A stretch of DNA of 64,000 nucleotides from Citreicoccus inhibens (GCF_019039035.1 NZ_JAHNZT010000015.1:62001-126000), one strand, 5' to 3'. Counted from the first letter of the stretch, positions 49,282 to 58,293 are shown. Numbers and translations: made by a program. The notes: a model not told the origin generated them from the sequence alone.

Positions 49282-49953
49282 TTAGAGCGACGCGTCGAGC
49301 CCCGTCAGGATGAGATCGATGCCGGCGAGGAACTCGGCGAGGTCGTCGTGCGTGGGCAACTGTGCCGCGACCTTCCGCAGGAAGGGATACGTGCGGGCGT
49401 CGAGCGCCTTCCACCGCGCTGACACCGCTTCGAGGAACTCAACGCGGTCCACCGACGGCTCGAACAGGCGGGCGTTCGTGGCGTTCTGGATGCTCGCACC
49501 GACGATGTAGCTCAGCAGCGCAGACGCCGACGTGAACTGAGCGCCCCCCCGAACCCCCAGGGCCTGGACCTGACGCCCGAGGCACTCGAAGAGCTGCTGC
49601 GTCGGTGATTCCCACGGCGCACGAGAAAGTTGGGTGCCGACCCATGGATGCGCGTCGATGGTCTCGAACACCTTCCTGGCAATCCCCCGGATCGCTTCGT
49701 GGGGCGTGGCGCTGGCCGGCGTCTCGGCCAATGACCGGGAAACGACTGATTCGGTGGCCGCAATGAGCAGTTCGCCCTTGTTCGCGATGTGCCAGTAGAG
49801 CGCGCCCGCCCCCGTAGCGAGCCGCGTGGCAAGCGCACGAAAGGTCAACCCGCTCTCCCCCTCTTCATCGAGGAGCGCGATGGCCGCTTCGACGATGCGC
49901 TCGCGTGAGAGCGCGTCCTCACGCCGCTCCGTCCCCCGCTTTGCCGTTCTCAT
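49282..49953 (-). CDS. TetR-family repressor (TetR/AcrR, TetR_C-type)
   Basis: 223 residues from ATG 49953 (MRTAKRGTERREDALSRERIV). DNA-binding domain (about 17-65): RERIVEAAIALLDEEGESGLTFRALATRLATGAGALYWHIANKGELL, the ALYWHxxNKxxL ending typical of TetR. The C-terminal ligand domain (about 80-223) begins with HEAIRGIARKVFETIDAHPWVGTQL, similar in layout to TetR_C/VirR-type repressors. It is divergent to a Tet(X)-like monooxygenase gene, with two identical-arm palindromes between the two starts, so it very likely represses both. Confidence 0.93.
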   Translation of the reverse strand: MRTAKRGTERREDALSRERIVEAAIALLDEEGESGLTFRALATRLATGAGALYWHIANKGELLIAATESVVSRSLAETPASATPHEAIRGIARKVFETIDAHPWVGTQLSRAPWESPTQQLFECLGRQVQALGVRGGAQFTSASALLSYIVGASIQNATNARLFEPSVDRVEFLEAVSARWKALDARTYPFLRKVAAQLPTHDDLAEFLAGIDLILTGLDASL

Positions 49954-49972
49954 GGCGTCATCTTGACAGGCC

Positions 49973-49987
49973 TGGAACAGCGTTCCA
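49973..49987. promoter_or_regulatory. TetR operator O1 (predicted)
   Basis: Perfect palindrome TGGAAC-AGC-GTTCCA, 20 nt from the repressor ATG. TTGACA at 49963-49968 could be the -35 of the rightward promoter, which would place this operator over the promoter spacer. Confidence 0.8.
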
Positions 49988-49997
49988 GCATGACCTA

Positions 49998-50012
49998 TGG
50001 AACGCCGTTCCA
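49998..50012. promoter_or_regulatory. TetR operator O2 (predicted)
   Basis: Perfect palindrome TGGAAC-GCC-GTTCCA with the same arms as O1; centres are 25 bp apart. Extends to 17 bp with flanking A/T. Confidence 0.8.
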
Positions 50013-50060
50013 TTGCCCCGCCGACACGTTCCCGGGCGGCCTCCCTCGCGAGGAATCACC

Positions 50061-51203
50061 ATGACTCCCATCACCATCATCGGCGCCGGACTCGGGGGGT
50101 TGACGCTCGCTCGCGTCCTGCACGTCCACGGCATCGCCTCCACTGTCTACGAAGCCGAGGCCTCCGCGGATGCCCGCCCCCAGGGCGGCATGCTCGACAT
50201 CCATGAGAACAACGGACAGCTTGCGCTCAAGGCCGCCGGACTGTTCGACGCGTTCCGACAGCTCATCCATCCAGGCGGCGAGGCCACGCGGGTGCTCGAC
50301 CCTCGCGGTACGGTTCTTCTCGACCAGCCCGATGACGGCAACGGGCTACGCCCGGAGGTGCATCGCGGCGCGCTGCGACGCCTCCTGCTCGACGCACTGC
50401 CCGAAGGCACCGTCCAGTGGGGCCATCAGCTCACGGCCGTCCGCCCACTCGGCGGCGGGCGGCATGAACTGGCCTTCGCGAACGGAGCGACGGTGCCGGC
50501 GAGCCTCGTGGTCGGTGCGGACGGCGCGTGGTCGAGGATCCGTCCGCGGCTGTCCGCTGCGAAGCCCGAGTACGTCGGCACCTCGTTCGTCGAGACCTAC
50601 CTGCTCGACGCCGATGAGCGACACCCAGCCAGCGCGAAGCTCGTCGGGGGTGGAGCCCTCTACGCCCTCGCGCCCGGCAAGGGAATTGTCGCCCACCGCG
50701 AGCCCCACGGTGTCCTGCACACCTACGTCGCGCTCACCCGCCCGATGGAGTGGATTGCCGGCCTCGACTTCGCGGACCTGAAGACAGCCAGGGTCCGAGT
50801 CGCGGCGGAGTTCGACGGCTGGGCGCCGGAGCTCCTCGCGCTGATCACCGACGGCGAGGCGGCCCCCGTCCTCCGGAAGATCCATGCGCTCCCGCCTGGG
50901 CATCGGTGGGAGCACGTGCCCGGCGTGACGCTCCTCGGCGACGCCGCGCACCTGAACCCTCCCGACGGAGAGGGGGCCAACCTCGCGATGTATGACGGCG
51001 CCGAACTCGGCAGAATCCTGGCCGCGCACCGAGGCGACAGTGAAGCCGCGCTCCTCGAGTACGAAGACGCCATGTTCATCCGCAGCGCGGACGCCGCCAT
51101 GGAGGCCGCGAGGATCCACGCGCTCTGCTTCAACGACGCCAACGCGCCACACGGGCTGCTGAACCTGTTGACCGGAGGAGCCGCGCCAACCCCAGCCAGC
51201 TGA
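50061..51203 (+). CDS. FAD-dependent monooxygenase, Tet(X)-like (flavoprotein hydroxylase)
   Basis: 380 residues, ATG with AGGAA 5 nt upstream. Group A flavoprotein monooxygenase: dinucleotide motif ITIIGAGLGGLTLARVLHVHGI (about 4-25), Arg/Gln region PQGGMLDIHENNGQLALKAAGLF, RPEVHRGALRRLLLDALPEGTVQWGHQL, the DG motif VVGADGAWSRIRP and the FAD ribityl motif GVTLLGDAAHLNPPDGEGANLAMYDGAELG. Layout and the GGMLDIH, RxxLRxxLL and GDAAHLxPP blocks match Tet(X)-type enzymes, which hydroxylate tetracyclines. Related enzymes act on other aromatic antibiotics such as rifamycin. The true substrate is unknown. Controlled by the divergent TetR. Confidence 0.88.
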   Translation: MTPITIIGAGLGGLTLARVLHVHGIASTVYEAEASADARPQGGMLDIHENNGQLALKAAGLFDAFRQLIHPGGEATRVLDPRGTVLLDQPDDGNGLRPEVHRGALRRLLLDALPEGTVQWGHQLTAVRPLGGGRHELAFANGATVPASLVVGADGAWSRIRPRLSAAKPEYVGTSFVETYLLDADERHPASAKLVGGGALYALAPGKGIVAHREPHGVLHTYVALTRPMEWIAGLDFADLKTARVRVAAEFDGWAPELLALITDGEAAPVLRKIHALPPGHRWEHVPGVTLLGDAAHLNPPDGEGANLAMYDGAELGRILAAHRGDSEAALLEYEDAMFIRSADAAMEAARIHALCFNDANAPHGLLNLLTGGAAPTPAS

Positions 51204-51815
51204 ATCCGGGCAACAGCGCCCCCGACTGGAATCACAACGTGCACCCGCCAGCCCCTGCCTGACCGAACACGTTGCTCGCTGACTCCCGAAATCAAGACAA
51301 GACATCAGGCCTCGCGGGTGGCGAGCCCGTAAAACAAACACGACCCGCCCGCGCCAGTCCATTGGGGCGCCACATGGCTCCGTTGGAGTGCGCTGTCCAT
51401 CTGAGCTGGCCGCCTCCGCACTCCTCGCATCGTCGGTCCTTGGCCGCTCGGATCGCCCCTGTGGCCGCAATCACACACACCCGACAACACCTCCCCATCT
51501 CAACCCAAGACATCGGGAGAGCCTCCTGTGCGGGTCAAAGCGAACACCCGCGCCGCAGGGGCGCAGAGGGACCATGCGCGCACCCTGCGCATGCAACCGT
51601 CAAATTCCCCTATCGGAAGAACTGGCACGTCAGGGGAAGGCCTGACACGTCAGCGCGCGAATAGACAGGTCATGAAGGGCGAAAGACACGCCCCTCTTCT
51701 CCGAATCCCTCGCAATCATTCACGCAGGACCTTGGCATCTTCGCTGCACTCGCCAATCCCCAAGCACCGCAACACGCAGCGGTGCCTCTCGCACCTCGGG
51801 AAGGAGACCTACACC
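51204..51815. other. Non-coding leader region of the amidohydrolase gene
   Basis: 612 nt without a convincing gene. It is less GC-rich than the surroundings in places, and contains two box-like palindromes (51623-51652) and AAGGAGA just before the next ATG. The amidohydrolase frame is open back to 51528, but those 96 codons lack conserved-looking content. Confidence 0.55.
51623..51652. promoter_or_regulatory. Paired TGRCACGTCA boxes upstream of the amidohydrolase
   Basis: Boxes TGGCACGTCA (51623-51632) and TGACACGTCA (51643-51652), centres 20 bp apart, 164 nt before the amidohydrolase ATG. The same two-box layout recurs at 58854-58886. Confidence 0.45.
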
Positions 51816-53753
51816 ATGCATCACACGCGGCCCACCTGCACGCATTGCGGTTGCAACAATCCCCTGATGGAGCGGCTTGGCAAGGAGTTGCTGGCCACCC
51901 GACACTTCGGCACCGTCACCGGCATACCCGTCGAGTCGGGTCCGCAGCTTGCGCAAGGCCTGCTGATTCACGGCGGCATCATCCGCCCGATGATCGATGG
52001 CTCGACGGAGATGGTGGAAGCCATCGGCCTTCATGGCGGCAGGGTCGTCGCCACCGGAAAGAGAGAGAAGGTGGAGGAAGCGATGCAGCGTCTTCGCATC
52101 TCGTATCTACCGGTCCAGCTGAAGCCCACCGAGACCCTCTTGCCAGGGTTGATTGAACCGCACGTGCATATTGTCGCCTCGGCGATGATGGCGGGATTCA
52201 CGGACATGGGCGCCCTCGTTGGGCAGTCCCTGCGGCCAGACTACAACGCGCAGTGGCTGACTGAATTGATCCAGTCAAAGGCAGCCGAGATCCGAACCGA
52301 CCCCAGGCGGAATGACTGGGTCCTGGGGCGCGAAGTCGATCCGGCGATGATGCCCTTCACCGTCAACCCTCCGGGCCAGTTGAATCACTTGCAGCTCATC
52401 GACTCCGACTTCCTCGACCAGTGCGTCTCCGACATCCCGGTCCTGCTGATGAGCGCGTCGCTGCACACCGCCTACCTGAACACGCCGGCCCTGAAACTCA
52501 CCTACGAGAACACCCCGACCTTGCAGGCGCTCTTCACCACGTTCGACGCGTACAAGGAATCCAACCACGGTCAGCTTCAGGAAATCCCAGCGATGCGGCC
52601 AGCCCTGGAGGCCATTCCCAAACACCAGGTGGATGACATCAAGGCGGAGCTCGAGCCGAACCTGACGCGGCTGTTCGACACCGCGGTGGAGCGAGGCGTG
52701 ACCATGCTCTATGACGCGGGGCTCACCACGACGCAGCTCGACATCCTGAAGGCCTACCTGAAGCTCCACAAACCCGGAGTCCGCATCGGCGGGGCGCTGG
52801 CGGTCGAGACCGCAAAGGACGTCAGGGAGTCGCTCGGGCGGTACGAGGCGCCGCTCGAGTACGACGATCTCTATATCGGCCACCTCAAGGTGATCTCCGA
52901 CGGGTCGAACCAAGGCCTGACCGGATATCAGAGCACCCCCTATTGCTGCGAACCGCCCGACAACCGCGGCAACTTCAACTACCCCAAGGTGGGGGACTCG
53001 CAACCGGCCACCCTCCCTTCAGAGTTCGCGGAACTGGTCCAGACGGCGGTCAGCCAGAACTGGTCGATGATGATCCACGCCAACGGTGACACAGCCGTGG
53101 AGTTCACGACGCAGGCCTACACCGCCGCGCTGAAGAGGCTGACGCCCGAGGAGCTGCTGAATCGCCGCGACCGGATTGAGCATTGCTCGCTGGTCAACTC
53201 CACCCAACTGGGCACCATGGCCAGGTGGGGCATCACCCCCAGCTTCCTGATTGGTCACGTCGGGTACTGGGGCTTCGCCTTCAACGAGGCGATTCTCGGG
53301 AAGGAGCGAGCCCAGAGCCTCACCCTCTGCAAGTCAGCGCTGGACCATGGCCTGCGCATCAGCCTGCACTGCGATTATGCCGTCACCCCGCTTGGACCGC
53401 TGCGGGAGATGGAGCAGGCGATCACTCGCATCATGGAGGCAGACCCATCGCTGAATGCCCTGAACGAGGACGAGTGCCTGACGCCGGAGCAGGCCCTTCG
53501 AGCCATCACCCATGATGCCGCCTGGCATTGCCGGGCCGAGCACTGGTTCGGGTCGCTGAAAGCCGGCCATCACGCGGACTTCGTCATCCTTGAGCAGGAT
53601 CCGCTGTCCCTGGGCAAGCAACTGCCTGGGCGCGGCCATGGGAATGGTGGGGAGCAGCCCCCTCTCCGGGAGGCCGTCTACCAGCGAATGCGCGCCATCA
53701 AGGTGCTGTCCACCTGGAAGGGTGGCGTGAAGGTCTACGCGGCGAAGTCCTGA
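51816..53753 (+). CDS. Amidohydrolase family protein (YtcJ-like, amidohydrolase_3 type)
   Basis: 645 residues from ATG with AAGGAGA upstream. Begins MHHTRPTCTHCGCNNP, with three close cysteines of unknown use. Metal-dependent hydrolase fold: HxH as LIEPHVHIVAS (about 110-120), a long insertion, LKVISDGSNQGLTGYQS, the metal His in WSMMIHANGD, His in RIEHCSLVN, catalytic Asp in SLHCDYAVTPLGPL, and the closing beta-sandwich GHHADFVILEQDPLS. Members hydrolyse amides, formamides or cyclic amides. No signal peptide, so cytosolic. Codon use is less GC-biased than in the housekeeping part. Followed by a strong terminator. Confidence 0.87.
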   Translation: MHHTRPTCTHCGCNNPLMERLGKELLATRHFGTVTGIPVESGPQLAQGLLIHGGIIRPMIDGSTEMVEAIGLHGGRVVATGKREKVEEAMQRLRISYLPVQLKPTETLLPGLIEPHVHIVASAMMAGFTDMGALVGQSLRPDYNAQWLTELIQSKAAEIRTDPRRNDWVLGREVDPAMMPFTVNPPGQLNHLQLIDSDFLDQCVSDIPVLLMSASLHTAYLNTPALKLTYENTPTLQALFTTFDAYKESNHGQLQEIPAMRPALEAIPKHQVDDIKAELEPNLTRLFDTAVERGVTMLYDAGLTTTQLDILKAYLKLHKPGVRIGGALAVETAKDVRESLGRYEAPLEYDDLYIGHLKVISDGSNQGLTGYQSTPYCCEPPDNRGNFNYPKVGDSQPATLPSEFAELVQTAVSQNWSMMIHANGDTAVEFTTQAYTAALKRLTPEELLNRRDRIEHCSLVNSTQLGTMARWGITPSFLIGHVGYWGFAFNEAILGKERAQSLTLCKSALDHGLRISLHCDYAVTPLGPLREMEQAITRIMEADPSLNALNEDECLTPEQALRAITHDAAWHCRAEHWFGSLKAGHHADFVILEQDPLSLGKQLPGRGHGNGGEQPPLREAVYQRMRAIKVLSTWKGGVKVYAAKS

Positions 53754-53823
53754 GCCCGGCTCGGTTCTGGCCGGACTGCCTCCGGCCGGGGCCATGCTTC
53801 CGAGCAGCCTGTCCATGGGTTTC

Positions 53824-53860
53824 AGCCCCCGGAGCGCCTCGACGAGGGACTCCGGGGGCT
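53824..53860 (+). terminator. Rho-independent terminator after the amidohydrolase
   Basis: Eleven-pair perfect stem AGCCCCCGGAG / CTCCGGGGGCT with a 15-nt loop, followed by TTTGACC, 71 nt after the stop and 50 nt before the next gene. Confidence 0.7.
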
Positions 53861-53909
53861 TTGACCAGCCATTGGAAGAACTCCCCCACCACCCCAAGAG
53901 ACGCCTGCC

Positions 53910-55421
53910 GTGACGACTCCCATTCGACACATCTTCGTCCTGATGATGGAGAACCGCTCCTTCGACCACATGCTGGGCTTCTCAGGCCTCACGGGGACGA
54001 GCGCGACCACCGGATTGCCCACGCAGCTCGACGGGCTGACGGGCAACGAGTTCAATACCTATCGGGGCATCCGGTACCCCGTGACGCGCTCCGCGGACAA
54101 CTCCATGCCCGTGGGGCCGCATCACGACTTCGCGGATGTGCTCCTGCAGCTCACGGGAGTGGACCTGTCCGCGCCCAATCCAAGCATCCAGCCACCGATC
54201 ACCGCCTATCCCGCCATCAACAAGACAGGCTTCGTCGACAGCTATGTCGCCGCGGCCCAGGAAGCGAAGGTGAAGGACTTCGCTCCGGGAGAGCTGATGA
54301 AGTGCTACACCCCCGAGCAACTCCCAGTGCTCACCACGCTCGCGCGGGAGTTCGCCGTGTGTGACCAGTGGTTCTCCTCCCTCCCGGGTCCCACCTGGCC
54401 CAATCGGTTCTTCGTGAACGCCGCGACCTCGGGTGGCCTCGACCATAGCCCCAGCATGGCCGAGGTCGTTGAATGGGAGTCGGGCCTGGGGACGGGTTTC
54501 AGGTTCCAGGGCGGCACACTCTTCACCCAACCCCGCCTCGAGTGGGCCGTCTACTCGGCGGGAGGGCTTTGCATCACCCAAGCCATGCAAGGTGTCCAGG
54601 CCCGGCACGTCCGCGCCTTCGTGGACTTCAAGCGAGACCTCCACGAGCACCCCGTCGCCCAGTACACCTTCATCGAGCCGGACTACGGCGACGTGGTGAA
54701 TGACTCGTATGCGGGTGGCAACTCGCAACACCCAAGAGACGATGTTCGGAATGGAGAGAGGCTGATCAAGGAGACCTACGAGGCCCTCCGCAACTCCCCC
54801 GTCTGGAACGAGAGCCTGCTCATCATCACCTGGGACGAGCACGGCGGATTCTACGACCACGTTACGCCGCCGGCGGCGCCCTCCCCAGGGGACGCTCGGC
54901 AGATGCCCGCGTCGGTCAACAAGTATGGCTTCACCTTCCAGCAGTTCGGTGTCCGCGTCCCCGCCGTGGTCGTCTCACCGTGGATCGCCCGGAATGTCAT
55001 CGACCACCGGCGATATGACCACGCCTCGGTCCCGGCGACGGTCGAGGCCGCCTTCGACCTGCCACCCATGACCCGGCGTGACGCGACCGCGAGCAATGTG
55101 CTGTCGCTCGCATCCCTGTCAAAACCCAGGACGGACTGTCCCGAGACCCTGCCCTCGCCCGCGCGCGTCAATGACAGGCAGCCCGCTGAGCAAACATCCG
55201 CGAGGCTTCCGTCGCCGACAGACTCGGTGACGGAGGGCCACCTTCCTGGCTTCCTGCATCTCGCGCTGCGCACCGACCTGGAGCTGTCGCCCGCCTCGGA
55301 GCGGAAAGCCCGCCTCGCGCGGGTGAAGGCGATTCAGACACGCGCGGATGCCGAGCAGTACATGCGGGAGATCCAATCCAGGCTCGAAGCCTTCCGCGCA
55401 GCCCACAAGGCCAAGCCATAG
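53910..55421 (+). CDS. Phospholipase C / acid phosphatase family phosphoesterase
   Basis: 503 residues from GTG. Phosphoesterase family (bacterial PLC / AcpA type): IRHIFVLMMENRSFDHMLGF at the very N-terminus (metal ligands Glu and Asn plus active-site region), GPHHDFADVL, SSLPGPTWPNRFFVNAATS, FIEPDYGD, LLIITWDEHGGFYDHVTPP (metal-binding Asp-Glu-His) and VPAVVVSPWIARNVIDHRRYDHASVPATVEAAF. The last 130 residues are a variable, charged extension. These enzymes cleave phosphocholine or other phosphate esters and are normally exported, often with a Tat signal. No signal peptide is visible here, since the catalytic core starts at residue 5. Confidence 0.9.
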   Translation: MTTPIRHIFVLMMENRSFDHMLGFSGLTGTSATTGLPTQLDGLTGNEFNTYRGIRYPVTRSADNSMPVGPHHDFADVLLQLTGVDLSAPNPSIQPPITAYPAINKTGFVDSYVAAAQEAKVKDFAPGELMKCYTPEQLPVLTTLAREFAVCDQWFSSLPGPTWPNRFFVNAATSGGLDHSPSMAEVVEWESGLGTGFRFQGGTLFTQPRLEWAVYSAGGLCITQAMQGVQARHVRAFVDFKRDLHEHPVAQYTFIEPDYGDVVNDSYAGGNSQHPRDDVRNGERLIKETYEALRNSPVWNESLLIITWDEHGGFYDHVTPPAAPSPGDARQMPASVNKYGFTFQQFGVRVPAVVVSPWIARNVIDHRRYDHASVPATVEAAFDLPPMTRRDATASNVLSLASLSKPRTDCPETLPSPARVNDRQPAEQTSARLPSPTDSVTEGHLPGFLHLALRTDLELSPASERKARLARVKAIQTRADAEQYMREIQSRLEAFRAAHKAKP

Positions 55422-55764
55422 GCCTTGTCGCCGAGCGCCCCTCGTTCAGGCGTGTAGCCTCCCGGGTGTCGCCGCACCTCGCCGCGCACGGAATCTCGCG
55501 CGGCGAGGCTCAAGAGGTGTCTCCCGATAACTTCGAGATGTATCGGAGGGCGTGTTCATCCCTGGGAGGAGCGCCGGACAGGGGGGCGGGCGCATTTTTC
55601 TGCACTCAGCGTACGGATTTCGCTGGCGCGCGGGCCGCCAATGACTAATCTCCACCACGGCCAGCACCGGGTTCGTACGACTGCGCCACAGCGACGAAGT
55701 CAGCGCGAAAGCGCGGGTTCGCTGTCCCGGGCCCCTCGCCATCCCAGCCAGCAGGAGTCTCTCC
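55422..55764. other. Spacer between phosphoesterase and coiled exported protein genes
   Basis: 343 nt. Contains a terminator-like hairpin at 55477-55508, then an AT-richer stretch (55520-55660) that may hold the next promoter. No gene seen. Confidence 0.5.
55477..55508 (+). terminator. Terminator-like hairpin after the phosphoesterase
   Basis: Eleven-pair stem CCTCGCCGCGC / GCGCGGCGAGG around a 10-nt loop, 56 nt after the stop. No T-run. Confidence 0.5.
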
Positions 55765-57039
55765 TTGTCGACCCAGTCGCGTGAGCGAACCAACGTCCGT
55801 TCGTCCTCCAAGCAGCTCAACGCCAGCCGAAGCGCCCGCGCCGCCCTTCTGCTTGCCGCCGTCATGCAGTTGGCGACCGCCAACACGGCGTTGGCCGCGC
55901 CTTCGCTCGCGACCAAGAGCCCCGCCATGGTCGATATCCAGACGGTCGAAGTCAAAATGAAGAGCATCACCAAGAAGTTCGAGCGCTCGGACTGGAAGAA
56001 CTCCAACACGCTCGACGAGATCGCGAAGATGCTCGATGACGTCGAGACCCGCATCGCGCGTATCAAGGAGAAGGACAAGAACTGGGACACCTCGAACTTC
56101 GAGACCTTCTTCACGGAGTCCAGCGCGAAGTGGAAGAAGGCGAGCGACGAGGTGAACGCGGCCCACGATGAGATGGAGCTCGACCTGGAGCGACGTGGCC
56201 GGTTCACGAGCATCGGGGATCGCCACGGCGCCGCCATCCAGGCCGGCCTCATGGTCCTCGACGGGAAGGCGCGAGGCGTGCTCGGGCAGGTTTACGAGGA
56301 CATGCGTGCAATCCTCGCACTCCCCGCTCTCGCCGAGGAGTGCGACGAGCAGCAGTATCTGACCATTCAGAGCCGCTACGAGAAGGAAGACCGTGCGAAG
56401 CAGCCGAAGGTGGTCTGCGAACTCGCCGCGAGCCACAAGAAGATCGCCGAGACCTACGTGGCGCTCGCGGCGAAGGCGCGCCTCGAGGATCAGCTCAAGG
56501 TCGACCTGGAGGCGCTCACCTCGCTCGAGAAGGACGGTGTGCTCTCCAATGTCTGGCTCGCGCGATTCAAGGACCCCGCCACGCACGTCAAGCAGGTCAC
56601 CGCTGAGTTCGCCGAGGTCACCACTTCGTCGGGCGTGACCATCGGCGCGGATCACTTCAAGCCGCTCGAGGTGCAGGCAAAGAAGTTCAAGGAGGCACTG
56701 GCCGCCGCGAGCCGGGTGGACCGCTTCCCCAAGGATTGGTCGACGAGCGACGCGAAGCTCAACGGCCCGGTCGCCGCGCAGGTCAAGGCTTTCGGCGGGA
56801 CGCTGGTGAAGCTCCGCACCTCTGGCGCGACGATGATCGAGAAGAACGACCTCGGCATCCCACTCGCGCAGTCGACGCGTGGCGCGGCGCTCGTGCGCGT
56901 CGCGAGCGACGGCGGGTTCTGCCGGCTCTACGAGGACCTGGGCTTCAAGGGGACCTACAAGGGCGGAGGCTCTTACGCCCCGCTCACGTACTCCTCGGGG
57001 ATTGAAGATGAGTTCCGGGTGACCGCCTGCTCGAAGTAG
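55765..57039 (+). CDS. Exported helical protein with a possible beta-gamma-crystallin-like C-terminus
   Basis: 424 residues from TTG with CAGGAG 7 nt upstream. Long-headed signal peptide (…ARAALLLAAVMQLATANTALA). The body (about 50-370) is lysine- and glutamate-rich, strongly helical and probably coiled (VEVKMKSITKKFERSDWKNSNTLDEIAKMLDDVETRIARIKEKDKNW; HKKIAETYVALAAKARLEDQLKVDLEAL). The last 40 residues (CRLYEDLGFKGTYKGGGSYAPL, then YSSGIEDEFRV) match by eye the xLYEDxxFxGxxxxxxG...DxxSS/F pattern of beta-gamma-crystallin half-domains, as in myxobacterial protein S; this is a weak inference. Not otherwise recognised. A 12-bp hairpin follows. Confidence 0.75.
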   Translation: MSTQSRERTNVRSSSKQLNASRSARAALLLAAVMQLATANTALAAPSLATKSPAMVDIQTVEVKMKSITKKFERSDWKNSNTLDEIAKMLDDVETRIARIKEKDKNWDTSNFETFFTESSAKWKKASDEVNAAHDEMELDLERRGRFTSIGDRHGAAIQAGLMVLDGKARGVLGQVYEDMRAILALPALAEECDEQQYLTIQSRYEKEDRAKQPKVVCELAASHKKIAETYVALAAKARLEDQLKVDLEALTSLEKDGVLSNVWLARFKDPATHVKQVTAEFAEVTTSSGVTIGADHFKPLEVQAKKFKEALAAASRVDRFPKDWSTSDAKLNGPVAAQVKAFGGTLVKLRTSGATMIEKNDLGIPLAQSTRGAALVRVASDGGFCRLYEDLGFKGTYKGGGSYAPLTYSSGIEDEFRVTACSK

Positions 57040-57582
57040 CGAGCAGACCGACTCAACCCGGCAATGCGGTCCGGCTCCTCGAGCCGGACCGCTCGCCTTC
57101 ATCTCACGGCGCCGACGGCAAAGACCGCGAGGTGGGTGAAGGACGTAGGTTCGAATGGACGGACACCTCGACGAAGTCGAGGAACGGCACGGGCGATTCT
57201 CGGGCCGCGCTTCACCTACGGCGACATGGATTGTCGAGGACCACCGTCTCCTGTCGAGTGAGACCGAGCACGGACTGGCGCTGCGTGCTGTCCTCTCATT
57301 CCTGATTGACATTGAGTTCGGCGCCTGCTCCCACACTTCACTCCAGCCGTGGCGAGCCATTTGACGCGTTCGTCCGCAACTATCGCCTGATGGAATGCTT
57401 GCGGACGGCTGCTCATGTGACGGCCGCCCGAGCACCGCTCCCAGAGCTTTGAATGGAGCAGGTGCGCCTGAAGGCACAGGCGCTATCGGGGGCTCCGTGC
57501 GATCGCGGAAGTGAAGCGCGCGGCAGCGGGGTGGAAGGCCCGCCGGAGCCGGCCCTCCACCCAGAGACGTTGAGACGGCCGC
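57040..57582. other. Spacer with terminator; no gene seen
   Basis: 543 nt. After the hairpin at 57066-57092 only short open frames occur (the longest is about 70 codons) and none has biased third-position GC or a recognisable product. Could contain decayed coding sequence. Confidence 0.5.
57066..57092 (+). terminator. Terminator hairpin
   Basis: Twelve-pair perfect stem GCGGTCCGGCTC / GAGCCGGACCGC with a 3-nt CTC loop, 26 nt after the stop of the coiled exported protein gene. Confidence 0.65.
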
Positions 57583-58188
57583 TCAGAACGCGACGACGGT
57601 GCCTGGCGTGGTGCTGGTGAAGAAATCAGGGAACGAGACCACGAACTCGCCTCCGCTGCCCGTCTCGCCTGCGATGGTGCCCGACTTGATCCCGTAGGAC
57701 TTCAGCGTCGTGCCGTCGAGATCGATCGCCACGGACGTCAGGCTCACCGTGTTGCTCGACAGAAGGCCAGCATTCCGGACGATCGCCATCGACTCTGGAT
57801 CCACGTGACTGAAACCCAGCGTGCGGTAGGGCCCACCGCTAGAGCTGCCCTTCACTGCGTAGCCCACCGCCACACCCAGTTCGTTCGCGGCCACCAGGAC
57901 CGAGGGCGCGCTGGAGCCGTAGGACGAGGGCAACGCCAGACTCGCCGCGGGCCAGGCACACGTGGAGGACGCGAGCCGGCGCAGAGTGAGGTTGTAGACG
58001 GCTGGCGCAGGTGGTGGCGTCACGACCGCCGCGGTCACCTCGAATGAGCAGCCCCTGGACGTCGCCGTGGCCAAAGCGGATTCCTGGGCAGCCAGGACCG
58101 CGTCGCTCCCACCCTCGAGAGCCGCTCCACCACAGGCGGGAAGGACCGACATCGCACCAAAACAGACAGCACGTTTGAACAAACCCAT
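57583..58188 (-). CDS. Small predicted lipoprotein
   Basis: 201 residues from ATG 58188 with AGGGG about 10 nt upstream. Signal peptide MGLFKRAVCFGAMSVLPACGG with a lipobox (LPAC, Cys19). The mature part is Ser/Thr/Ala/Val-rich and probably all-beta: YNLTLRRLASSTCAWPAASLALPSSYGSSAPSVLVAANELGVAVGYAVKG, then VSLTSVAIDLDGTTLKSYGIKSGTIAG. Two further cysteines (RGCSF, STCAW) could pair. Not recognised. Short AT-richer spacer upstream. Stands alone between two gene-poor stretches. Confidence 0.7.
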   Translation of the reverse strand: MGLFKRAVCFGAMSVLPACGGAALEGGSDAVLAAQESALATATSRGCSFEVTAAVVTPPPAPAVYNLTLRRLASSTCAWPAASLALPSSYGSSAPSVLVAANELGVAVGYAVKGSSSGGPYRTLGFSHVDPESMAIVRNAGLLSSNTVSLTSVAIDLDGTTLKSYGIKSGTIAGETGSGGEFVVSFPDFFTSTTPGTVVAF

Positions 58189-58293
58189 GACGTGACAGCC
58201 CCTTGTTAGTGAATGCTGCGAAAGCACCGTACCACCTGCTCAATTCATCGCATTGAGATTTGCCCACTCTCATCTTCTCTACGCCTGGGAATC

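Noticed and set aside
51292-51513. Minus-strand Cys-containing small frame resembling an HNH or transposase fragment
   Set aside because: Only two CxxC-like pairs, no catalytic motif, and no inverted terminal repeats nearby.
51528-51815. Upstream extension of the amidohydrolase
   Set aside because: Not family-like, contains the palindromic boxes, and a good ribosome-binding site supports ATG 51816.
57120-57200. tRNA-like GGTTCGAAT string
   Set aside because: No matching acceptor or anticodon stems could be drawn around it.
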